Shown here: positions 1-5,607 of the stretch, in pieces
How the letters are laid out: the number at the start of each line of letters is the position of its first letter
How positions within the stretch are numbered: position 1 is the first letter of the stretch
Assembly: GCA_900316925.1 (NCBI GenBank)
Contig: ONEU01000022.1
Coordinates: 1-10,575, forward strand
Direction of reading: 5' to 3'
From: an uncultured Eubacteriales bacterium
GTDB taxonomy: Bacteria > Bacillota > Clostridia > Oscillospirales > Acutalibacteraceae
DNA: 10,575 bases
Translations under genes and position numbers: made by a program
The notes under the pieces: generated by a model
Database searches by the model: none
Seen by the model: only the letters and a program-made list of their open reading frames with translations
Told to the model about the DNA's origin: nothing

Positions 1-84
1 AAATAGCTTGCGGTTCACTACACTTGGCGGTAACTACCCATGACGGGACTTTCACCCGTTAGATTAGTGTCATGCCCGACACAC
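1..84 (-). mobile_element. 5' end of a group II intron (probably class IIC), truncated by the window edge
   Basis: Read on the minus strand from 84, the sequence begins GTGTGTCGGGCATG, closely matching the conserved 5' end of bacterial group IIC introns (GTGTGCCCGGCATG-type). It continues with GGGTGAAAGTCCCG, the conserved domain I hairpin, then a stretch ending AACCGCAAGC. The intron therefore runs leftwards, and its ribozyme body and any reverse-transcriptase/maturase ORF lie outside the window. The exon junction is placed between 85 and 84 by alignment to the remembered consensus; a 2-base shift is possible because the site is a GT repeat. Insertion immediately beyond a terminator hairpin (90-131) is the known target preference of class IIC introns and supports the call. 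Whether the intron is complete cannot be judged here. Confidence 0.8.
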
Positions 85-89
85 ACGTC

Positions 90-131
90 AAAAGCTGTGT
101 ACGGTCAGAACGATCGCACACAGCTTTTTTT
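90..131. terminator. bidirectional-looking rho-independent terminator downstream of the YitT-family gene
   Basis: Arms 90-100 (AAAAGCTGTGT) and 118-128 (ACACAGCTTTT) form a perfect 11-bp stem. The intervening bases can extend it after one mismatch by CGGTC (102-106) pairing with GATCG (112-116) around a 5-base loop. On the plus strand the hairpin ends in seven Ts (125-131). On the minus strand, where it follows the YitT-family stop codon by about 50 bases, it ends in four Ts that are part of the stem and then meets the intron insertion point. It is thus the likely end of the phosphatase/YitT transcript and the docking site for the intron. Confidence 0.8.
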
Positions 132-178
132 ATGAGACTGCCGACGGCACGTTCGCCGCAGACAGCCGGTTACCTATC

Positions 179-1105
179 TTATTGTTTCTGTATAGAAATA
201 TCTTCCGTCTCCCCAGCGGTTCCCGGCTGTACCTCCGGCGGTTCCTCCACATGGAGCCGCCCTTTCTTCTTCACATGATTGCCGATGATCTCCGAAACGT
301 CACTCACGGCAATGAAGGCGGATGAATCAATCGTCTTGATGATATCCTTCAGCTCATGGATCTCGAACCGGGTGAGAACGCAGTACAGAATGACTTTCTT
401 GCCGCTGACCAGCCCCTCCCCCTGCATGATCGTGACGGTACGGCCCAGATTCTGATAGATTTTCTCAGATATTTCCTTGGCGTCATTGGTGATGATCATT
501 GCCGCCTTCGTCTGCTCCGTACCGGACTCAATGATATCCAGCACCTTGGAGGTGATGAAGTAGGTCAGCAGGCTGTACATGGCTCTGTCCAGCCCGAACA
601 TGAAGCCTGCGGCGGCAAAGATGAGGATATTGAAGATCAGGACCGTCTGCCCCACGGGAAATTTGAATTTCTTGTTGAGCAGGATAGCAACCGTCTCTGT
701 GCCGTCGAGACAGCCGCCGAACCGGATGACAAGACCCACCCCCACTCCGAGAATCACACCGCCGAAGGAAACCGCTAACAGATAATCAGAGGTAGCGCTG
801 ACCATCGGCTTGAAGATCTCCAGAAAGACCGAAAAGATGAGCATGGACCAACAGGCCTTGAGGATGAACATTTTTCCCATCTTCCGGGCTCCGATCAGCA
901 GGAACGGAATATTGAGCACAACGGTGAGGATACCCAGCGGAATGGCGGTAAGGTGGTTGACCATGATACCGACACCTACCACACCCCCATCCAGGATGGT
1001 ACAGGGGACGAGAAATTCCTCGATGGCAAAGGCGGCGATTACCGCACCGATCCCTGCACCGAGAAATTCCAGCAGACGCCTGAAAAATGCTTTTTTCACC
1101 GACAT
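179..1105 (-). CDS. YitT-family integral membrane protein (DUF161 + DUF2179)
   Basis: A 308-residue membrane protein of the YitT family, common and often multi-copy in Firmicutes; the transported substrate or role is not established. The N-terminal two thirds hold about five to six hydrophobic segments (roughly residues 14-34, 57-72, 84-100, 110-128, 152-171, plus a weaker one near 40-50). Family signatures are the Gly-rich DGGVVGVGIM near 39-48 and FGGCLDGTETVA near 129-140. A soluble C-terminal DUF2179-type domain spans about 200-277, followed by a charged tail. An ATG at 1105 is preferred over the in-frame GTG at 1108: AGGAGGA lies at 1115-1109, too close for the GTG. The ATG overlaps the TGA of the upstream phosphatase gene by one base (TGATG), so the two are co-transcribed and probably translationally coupled. 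A hairpin terminator follows at 131-90. Confidence 0.9.
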   Translation of the reverse strand: MSVKKAFFRRLLEFLGAGIGAVIAAFAIEEFLVPCTILDGGVVGVGIMVNHLTAIPLGILTVVLNIPFLLIGARKMGKMFILKACWSMLIFSVFLEIFKPMVSATSDYLLAVSFGGVILGVGVGLVIRFGGCLDGTETVAILLNKKFKFPVGQTVLIFNILIFAAAGFMFGLDRAMYSLLTYFITSKVLDIIESGTEQTKAAMIITNDAKEISEKIYQNLGRTVTIMQGEGLVSGKKVILYCVLTRFEIHELKDIIKTIDSSAFIAVSDVSEIIGNHVKKKGRLHVEEPPEVQPGTAGETEDISIQKQ

Positions 1106-1749
1106 CACTCCTCCTGCTCCGACGGCTGTCCCGCAAGAGTTTCCGGAATGGTGTCGTAGACCTCCATCACACGGTCACGCATCCACAGCATCGGCGTGAT
1201 ACGCGCGGCATAACCGTACCCGTTGTCCATCCGCCAACGATAGCTCTCCGCCTGGGGAAGTCCGTAGACAGACAGCAGCGTCATAATGACACCGCCGTGG
1301 GTCACGATTGCCGCTGTCCGTGCCCCGGATGCGGCAATCTCCTCTACCAGCCGCTCAAATCCCTTGCACACCCGGGAAGCAAACTGCTTGCCGCTCTCTC
1401 CGTTTGGCGGCGGCGTCTTATCGGAATTTTGCAGCCAATCCGCAAAGGCGGGATCTCCGGCCAGCTCCAGGGCACTCTTCCCTTCCCAGTCGCCAAAGCT
1501 GCATTCGCTGAGTGCACCGACGGTTCTGATCTCCCGTGACGGATAAATGATCGAGCAGGTCTCCACACAGCGCTGCAGCGGACTGGAATAGATCTGTTCC
1601 GCATAAGGATAACCGATCCCTTCCGCCAGACGATGCAGGTCGGATTTTCCCTTTTCCGAGAGGTGAACATCCGTACTGCCGATGTAATGTCCGCGGAGTG
1701 TTTCGGCAACAGCACCGTGACGGATAAAATAAAGTATGTAGGACTGCAT
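1105..1749 (-). CDS. histidine phosphatase family protein (phosphoglycerate mutase-like)
   Basis: A 214-residue cytoplasmic enzyme of the histidine phosphatase (PGM-like) superfamily, which transfers a phosphoryl group to an active-site histidine. Visible signatures are the RHG motif at residues 10-12 (YFIRHGAVAET), the SSPLQRC segment with Arg near 60, LSECSFGDWEG with Glu near 82, and the second catalytic histidine in IVTHGG near 151. The FGDWEG segment resembles alpha-ribazole phosphatases (CobC) and related broad phosphatases, but no cobalamin gene is nearby, so the substrate is left open. Two starts are possible. The ATG at 1755 abuts the purine-rich AAGGAAG with no spacer, whereas the ATG at 1749 lies about 8 bases from it and is chosen. 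Its stop overlaps the start of the YitT-family gene. A promoter candidate lies at 1858-1827. Confidence 0.88.
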   Translation of the reverse strand: MQSYILYFIRHGAVAETLRGHYIGSTDVHLSEKGKSDLHRLAEGIGYPYAEQIYSSPLQRCVETCSIIYPSREIRTVGALSECSFGDWEGKSALELAGDPAFADWLQNSDKTPPPNGESGKQFASRVCKGFERLVEEIAASGARTAAIVTHGGVIMTLLSVYGLPQAESYRWRMDNGYGYAARITPMLWMRDRVMEVYDTIPETLAGQPSEQEE

Positions 1750-1821
1750 AGACATCTTCCTTTTTCGTCAAAATTTTCGCTCAAACCCCCAAAAACGAAA
1801 AAACAACTTTACAAATTGTTT

Positions 1822-1850
1822 TAAATAGTATATAATTTACATACTGTTTA
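1822..1850. promoter_or_regulatory. 29-base near-perfect palindrome, candidate operator
   Basis: The sequence is symmetric about 1836. The inner part (1827-1845) reads AGTATATAATTTACATACT and has one mismatched pair; flanking TAAA (1822-1825) and TTTA (1847-1850) extend it past a second mismatch. It overlaps the -10 region of the leftward promoter and lies about 100 bases upstream of the XRE regulator gene. Odd symmetry and length suit a dimeric repressor. A link to the neighbouring regulator is inferred from position only. Confidence 0.5.
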
Positions 1851-1858
1851 TATTTCAA
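1827..1858 (-). promoter_or_regulatory. candidate sigma-A promoter for the phosphatase/YitT-family operon
   Basis: On the minus strand TTGAAA (1858-1853) is followed after 17 or 18 bases by TTATAT or TATATA (1835-1829), with TATACT slightly further on (1832-1827). This would start transcription about 70 bases upstream of the phosphatase ATG. The spacer and -10 lie inside the 29-base palindrome at 1822-1850, so a protein bound there would block this promoter. The AT-rich setting makes the exact -10 uncertain. Confidence 0.5.
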
Positions 1859-1871
1859 GTCAGGTCAGGAT

Positions 1872-1902
1872 TTGACGCTCGGATATCAGAGCGAACGATA
1901 CT
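1872..1902 (+). promoter_or_regulatory. weak candidate promoter for the XRE regulator gene
   Basis: TTGACG (1872-1877) is a good -35. The best -10 matches, GATACT (1897-1902) or TACTAT (1899-1904), sit at 19-21 bases, longer than ideal. The -10 area merges with the second palindrome (1899-1918), which suggests autoregulation, but the promoter itself is only tentatively identified. Confidence 0.35.
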
Positions 1903-1918
1903 ATATATATTTATAGTA
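1899..1918. promoter_or_regulatory. second AT-rich inverted repeat upstream of the XRE regulator
   Basis: TACTATA (1899-1905) and TATAGTA (1912-1918) are perfect 7-base inverted arms separated by 6 bases. The half-site resembles that of the larger palindrome at 1822-1850 (both contain TAGTA/TACTA flanked by AT), as if one regulator bound both. It lies 35 bases upstream of the regulator start codon, around the expected transcription start. Confidence 0.45.
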
Positions 1919-1952
1919 GTATGTTAATCGTTTTATGTCAAGAGGTTGCAGG

Positions 1953-2651
1953 ATGAACAGCGATTTTTCCAGAATTGTTACCCTGTTGCGCAAAGAACGG
2001 GGGCTCAGCCAGAAGCAGGCAGCCATGGAACTGGGCGTTTCACAGGCGCTGCTTTCGCATTATGAAAAAGGAATACGAGAGTGTGGTCTTGATTTCGTTG
2101 TTCGCATTGCCGACTACTACGATGTCTCCTGTGATTACCTCCTGGGCAGGACCGCAGACCGCAGGGGAGCTACTCTCCATTTTGATAACGGATTGCCTGC
2201 CGTTACCCCGGATGAGGGAACTGACAAGAACAAGACCAATGCCCTGATCGCCCTGAATAAAAAGCTCGTCCACAGCTCGTTGGAGATCGTCTTCGGCATT
2301 CTCGAGGAAACCGATAACAAGGGGCTTTCCAGTGAGGTGTCGTCCTATATGATGGTATCCATCTACAAGATGCTCCGTGCCGTCTATGCCGCCAACCCCA
2401 AAAATCCGCAGGCCATGTTTTCGGTGCTGCCGGAGCTTTATGCCGGCTTGTCCACCGCTCTGCAGAGTGTGATCGAGACCAATGCCCGCTGCCTGTCCGC
2501 AGGAAAGAATACCAACAGCTTTGACGGTGTGGATACTTCCCTTGCGCCGCAGCTCTCACCGGACATTATCTCCCGGAAATATCCGGACCTTGCGCCGGCA
2601 CTGTATAATCTCATTCGTGAGACAGAAGAAAAACTGAAAAAGCTGTCCTGA
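1953..2651 (+). CDS. XRE-family helix-turn-helix transcriptional regulator
   Basis: A 232-residue cytoplasmic DNA-binding protein. Residues about 7-66 form a Cro/C1-type (XRE) domain: RIVTLLRKERGLSQ, then AAMELGVSQALLSHYEKG with the recognition helix near 29-37, closing with YDVSCDYLLGR, the usual end of this domain in Firmicutes. The remainder (about 85-232) is mostly helical and acidic/basic, not recognised as a named ligand-binding domain. The in-frame ATG at 1935 has no ribosome binding site, whereas ATG 1953 has AAGAGG at 1940-1945 with a 7-base spacer, so 1953 is chosen. It is transcribed divergently from the phosphatase/YitT pair across a region with two palindromes, making self-regulation and control of the divergent operon plausible but unproven. 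A terminator follows directly. Confidence 0.88.
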   Translation: MNSDFSRIVTLLRKERGLSQKQAAMELGVSQALLSHYEKGIRECGLDFVVRIADYYDVSCDYLLGRTADRRGATLHFDNGLPAVTPDEGTDKNKTNALIALNKKLVHSSLEIVFGILEETDNKGLSSEVSSYMMVSIYKMLRAVYAANPKNPQAMFSVLPELYAGLSTALQSVIETNARCLSAGKNTNSFDGVDTSLAPQLSPDIISRKYPDLAPALYNLIRETEEKLKKLS

Positions 2652-2654
2652 ATC

Positions 2655-2689
2655 AACCGTATGTGACGTGACATACGGTTTGTTTTTTT
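2655..2689 (+). terminator. rho-independent terminator of the XRE regulator gene
   Basis: Four bases after the TGA stop, AACCGTATGT (2655-2664) pairs perfectly with ACATACGGTT (2671-2680) around a 6-base loop, followed by a T-rich run to 2689 interrupted by one G. Confidence 0.92.
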
Positions 2690-2706
2690 GTGCAGAAACA
2701 AGCATC

Positions 2707-2742
2707 AAAAAACGGCATGGCTGTCGGAACAGTCATGCCGTT
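2707..2742 (-). terminator. rho-independent terminator of the pseudokinase gene
   Basis: On the minus strand, 11 bases after the stop of the pseudokinase gene, a 14-bp stem (2742-2729 with 2724-2711, one G-T pair) with a 4-base loop is followed by six Ts (2712-2707). Together with the plus-strand hairpin at 2655-2689 it insulates two convergent genes. Confidence 0.93.
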
Positions 2743-2752
2743 GGTGTCAGGG

Positions 2753-4393
2753 TCAGCCGGAGGTGTTGCCCTCGCTGCCGGAACTGATATTGATGATGAT
2801 TTTGGAGCCGTAAGGAGCCTTATCACCGGCATTGTAGTTTTCATAGCCGATGACCTTGCCCTCCTCAACGCTGTCGCTGGCAACAAAGCTGCCGGATGCG
2901 ATAAAGCCCTGGGCATTCAGCGCTCTGACGGCCGTTTCAACGGACTGTCCGCTGATGACGGGAAGCTCTCTGTTCTGGGATCCCTTGCTGACCGTCACGA
3001 CTATGCTCACACCCTTCTCGGCTGCGGCACCGCTTTCAGGACTCTGTGAAATGATCACGCCCTCTTCATAACGCTCGCTGAAGGTATCCTCCACCGACTT
3101 GATGACAATATAGTTGCCGTCGGTATTCTGCTTGGCCAGTACCGTCTCGTACTTCTCGCCCACCAGGTTGGGGACAGCGATCTTATTCGGATCGTCATAG
3201 GAGACCTCGGAAACCTCCTCCGATTCCTCCTTGTTATTGGAGAACCAGTTATTGAAGGCATCCGGATTGCTGCTGATCCAGTAGATACCGGCACCCAGCA
3301 GGATCAACAGACACGCCAGTACCGACAGGATCGCCCACACAAAACCGGGGACGCCCTCCTTCTTTTTGGAATAATTCTGAGCGGCTTCATTCTGTGCGGC
3401 GCTGCGGTTGGCTTCGTTCTGGATCGCCTTCACCGTCGGCGCTGAGGAAAGCTGTGTACGCATCTCCTCAAAGGTTGCGGTACGGTTGAGCTTCTGCACC
3501 TGCAGACCGCCTGCCAATGCAGTGACCACATGGGGCGGCAGACGCTTGAATACCGCCGTGGGAATTGACAGCTTACCGTCAGGCTTGCGCTCGTTGCTGT
3601 TCTCCGGGAGACGTCCGGTCAGCGCATAGAACAGGGTCGCCGTAAAGCCGTAGATATCCGTTGTCTCGTCGAGCACGCCGATATCCTTATACTGCTCCGG
3701 GGCAGCACAGCCGTCCATCAGCTCCGGCTCAAAAAATCCGCCTGTCTGCCGGATCTCCTTGATGGCGAAATCCGTCAGACGCAGCTTACCGGAAGACGTG
3801 ACCACCAGGTTCTCGGGAGAGATGGCATAGTGGCCGATCTCCGCTGCATGGAGGGAGGACAGAGTGGCAATCAGGGGCATGAACAGCGGTCTTGCCGTGT
3901 TCCAGTCAATGCTGCCGCTGCGCCTGTTGATATACTCTGTGAACGGAATGGACTCGTAATGCTCCTGAACCGTGTAGGATACGCCATTTTCGCTGAAAAT
4001 ATCAAAAATGGGGGCAATCGCCGTCAGTTCACGGAGCCTTGCGATATTCCGATAGTAATTGAGGTATTCTTCATTGAGCTTCTCGTACTGCTCTTCATAG
4101 CCGCCTCTGATCACGACCTTGGTTTTACCCTTGGCACGTCCGCAGATACCTGCCGGCATAAATTCACTGATTATTACGGTTGAATTCATGGTGTTGCTAT
4201 ATCCGATGTACTTTGCACCCTCAGCGTTATTGCTGAGCTTCTTGCCGACAACATAGTTGCCGTCCTGCAGCACCGTTCCTAAAGGCAAAAAGGGAGCATT
4301 CTGTTCGCTGGAGCGGTCAAAACCACAGAACGGACAGATCTGTTCGCCGTTATTTTTCTGCATACAGCCATAGCATAGCTGTGCCATTGTCAT
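2753..4393 (-). CDS. membrane pseudokinase: zinc ribbon + Ser/Thr kinase-like domain + TM + two PASTA domains
   Basis: A 546-residue protein with clear parts. A zinc ribbon opens it: C7-x2-C10 and C20-x2-C23. A Hanks-type kinase-like domain spans about 38-315. A single transmembrane helix at about 350-373 follows a basic KKK, giving a cytoplasmic N-terminus. An acidic linker leads to two extracellular PASTA domains (about 405-471 and 476-539), modules that bind peptidoglycan fragments in PknB/PrkC-type kinases. Key catalytic residues are absent: VAIK is VIIS (Ser76 for Lys) and HRD is HYA (188-190, Ala for Asp). Asn195, Asp208 (DFA for DFG) and APE (231-233) remain. It should bind ligand or partner rather than phosphorylate, an inference. 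ATG 4393 has GGAG 9 bases upstream; the next Met (4387) is also possible. No phosphatase partner (PrpC) is adjacent. Confidence 0.9.
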   Translation of the reverse strand: MTMAQLCYGCMQKNNGEQICPFCGFDRSSEQNAPFLPLGTVLQDGNYVVGKKLSNNAEGAKYIGYSNTMNSTVIISEFMPAGICGRAKGKTKVVIRGGYEEQYEKLNEEYLNYYRNIARLRELTAIAPIFDIFSENGVSYTVQEHYESIPFTEYINRRSGSIDWNTARPLFMPLIATLSSLHAAEIGHYAISPENLVVTSSGKLRLTDFAIKEIRQTGGFFEPELMDGCAAPEQYKDIGVLDETTDIYGFTATLFYALTGRLPENSNERKPDGKLSIPTAVFKRLPPHVVTALAGGLQVQKLNRTATFEEMRTQLSSAPTVKAIQNEANRSAAQNEAAQNYSKKKEGVPGFVWAILSVLACLLILLGAGIYWISSNPDAFNNWFSNNKEESEEVSEVSYDDPNKIAVPNLVGEKYETVLAKQNTDGNYIVIKSVEDTFSERYEEGVIISQSPESGAAAEKGVSIVVTVSKGSQNRELPVISGQSVETAVRALNAQGFIASGSFVASDSVEEGKVIGYENYNAGDKAPYGSKIIINISSGSEGNTSG

Positions 4394-4463
4394 TCCGCCA
4401 TTCTCCGTACAAAATTTTGTCGGACAGAGCCGTACGGCAGCTTCTGTCTCCTATATCTCAACA

Positions 4464-4493
4464 ATTATAGCACACTCCCCATACAAATTGCAA
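4464..4493 (-). promoter_or_regulatory. sigma-A-type promoter for the pseudokinase gene
   Basis: On the minus strand TTGCAA (4493-4488) is followed after 18 bases by a perfect TATAAT (4469-4464). Transcription would start near 4457, leaving a leader of about 64 bases before the ATG at 4393. Confidence 0.7.
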
Positions 4494-4803
4494 GTTTTTA
4501 TGTTTTTTTCCTGTGTCGAATGACAAAATTGTAAATATCTGCCCTTTTCAGTCTGAATATCCCGGATAATATAGGCACGGGTACTAAGAATGAATAGTGC
4601 AGGCTCTGTGCCGCGCGGAAATCATTTTTGAAAAATCCTTGCCTGAAAGTCCCTGCATATTCTTCGGCAACAGCTTGCTGCAAGGCTTATTCCGCAGTGA
4701 ATTTTGGAAAGGGGTCCGGGGAAACCTCTTTTTCGCCACAAAAAGGTTTTCCCTGGTAGCCGGCAGGTCAAAATTGATTTCCGTGTGTCTGCGCCGCGGG
4801 ACG
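4494..4803. other. non-coding intergenic stretch between divergent promoters
   Basis: About 310 bases between the two divergent promoters (about 470 between the genes) hold no convincing gene. Small open frames on both strands have no ribosome binding site and no recognisable product. The only clear structure is the hairpin at 4718-4753. No riboswitch aptamer, tRNA or terminal inverted repeat was recognised. Its extent and hairpin would suit an interspersed intergenic repeat or a small RNA, but this cannot be decided from one copy. Confidence 0.5.
4718..4753. repeat. long intergenic hairpin, possible interspersed repeat element
   Basis: GGGGAAACC (4718-4726) pairs with GGTTTTCCC (4745-4753, one G-T). 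After a 2-base bulge, TTTTT (4729-4733) pairs with AAAAA (4740-4744) around a 6-base loop, giving about 14 bp. It lacks a T-run on either side and is not next to a gene end, so it is not an obvious terminator. The GGGGTCCGGGG-type lead-in resembles repeats I recall from gut Clostridia intergenic DNA; that is memory, not a search. Confidence 0.5.
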
Positions 4804-4832
4804 TTGACAGAGACGGGTCCAATTGCTACAAT
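4804..4832 (+). promoter_or_regulatory. near-consensus sigma-A promoter for the phosphopantetheinyl transferase gene
   Basis: A perfect -35 TTGACA (4804-4809), a 17-base spacer and -10 TACAAT (4827-4832). Start of transcription would be near 4839, which rules out the in-frame ATG at 4842 as a normal start and favours the ATG at 4866. Confidence 0.8.
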
Positions 4833-4865
4833 GTATCATAGATGACAAAAAAAGGGGCTATGATC

Positions 4866-5522
4866 ATGCTGTATCTGTTTCTTGGCAACCGGGAGGGCGA
4901 GGAGTTTATCCATCAGGCAAGTCACTTTCTGAGTGCACAGCGACGTGAAAAAATGGAGCGGTTACACGCGCTCAACGATCGTGTGAACTGCTGCGCCGTC
5001 TTTCTGCTGCTGCGTATCGCTCTCTGGCAGGAGTACGGTATCTCCGACCAGCCGCTCTTCGGCTTCGGCGAGAAAGATAAACCCTTCCTCATAGATCTGC
5101 CGGATATCCGCTTTAATTTCAGCCACTGTAAAAACGGCGCTGCCTGTATCGTGTCGGGACAGAATACCGCAGTGGATATCATGGAGCTGCGGAAACCGCA
5201 CGCGGCCGTGTACCGGCGCTGCTGCAGCCCCGGGGAATGTGCTGCTCTGGAACAAAGTACGGAGCCTGACCGTGACTTCATTAAACTCTGGACGCGCAAG
5301 GAGTGCTATGCCAAGCTCCTGGGAAAGGGACTCTCCCTGGATTTCCGAACCCTTACCGATAGCCTGCCCGAAATGAGGCGGATCCATACCATTGATGAGC
5401 CTGAACGGGTGATATCCTATTATTCCGAGAAAGAAGAATACATTAACCGCTTCGATGCCTCTTCCCTCCTGCAGACGGCAGAAACCATCGGGGAGGTAAT
5501 ATACCGTCACAAAAGGAATTGA
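4866..5522 (+). CDS. 4'-phosphopantetheinyl transferase, Sfp type
   Basis: A 218-residue cytoplasmic enzyme expected to move the phosphopantetheine arm of CoA onto a conserved serine of carrier proteins (fatty acid, polyketide or nonribosomal peptide). Family motifs are FNFSHCKNGAACIV (residues 83-96), a metal-binding AVDIMEL (102-108; Asp104), and the strongly diagnostic LWTRKECYAKLLGKGL (141-156; Trp142, Lys145, Glu146, Lys150). The DxE motif reads D-I-M, so the second acidic ligand is Met. No carrier protein or synthase is next to it, so the substrate is unknown; it may be the general enzyme of the cell. Three in-frame ATGs exist (4842, 4860, 4866). AAAGGGG at 4851-4857 gives the best spacing (8 bases) to 4866, and the promoter position agrees. 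The stop codon overlaps the -35 of the next unit. Confidence 0.87.
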   Translation: MLYLFLGNREGEEFIHQASHFLSAQRREKMERLHALNDRVNCCAVFLLLRIALWQEYGISDQPLFGFGEKDKPFLIDLPDIRFNFSHCKNGAACIVSGQNTAVDIMELRKPHAAVYRRCCSPGECAALEQSTEPDRDFIKLWTRKECYAKLLGKGLSLDFRTLTDSLPEMRRIHTIDEPERVISYYSEKEEYINRFDASSLLQTAETIGEVIYRHKRN

Positions 5523-5547
5523 ATTTTTCAAAACAATGGTATATAAT
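5519..5547 (+). promoter_or_regulatory. sigma-A promoter for the two-gene CobW-type unit
   Basis: TTGAAT (5519-5524), a 17-base spacer and a perfect TATAAT (5542-5547). The -35 overlaps the end of the phosphopantetheinyl transferase gene, and no terminator lies between, so read-through is also possible. The leader carries an 11-base palindrome ATATTGAATAT (5559-5569), which does not resemble the known Bacillus Zur or Fur box. Confidence 0.72.
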
Positions 5548-5607
5548 ATGGGGTGGACATATTGAATATCAGATCATCTCATCGAAAAAGGAAAGGAAGA
5601 GAGTCTT

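Noticed and set aside
356..778. A 140-codon plus-strand open frame opposite the YitT-family gene
   Set aside because: The minus-strand protein has clear family signatures, a good start and operon context; the plus frame gives no recognisable sequence and has no ribosome binding site.
4498..4845. Several short open frames on both strands in the intergenic region
   Set aside because: None has a ribosome binding site or recognisable product; they overlap each other, the hairpin and the promoters.
5548..5607. A possible Zur/Fur-type operator before the CobW-type unit
   Set aside because: The only symmetric sequences are short (ATATTGAATAT, AGAT-C-ATCT) and do not match the known Bacillus Zur or Fur boxes, so no metal-responsive site is claimed.
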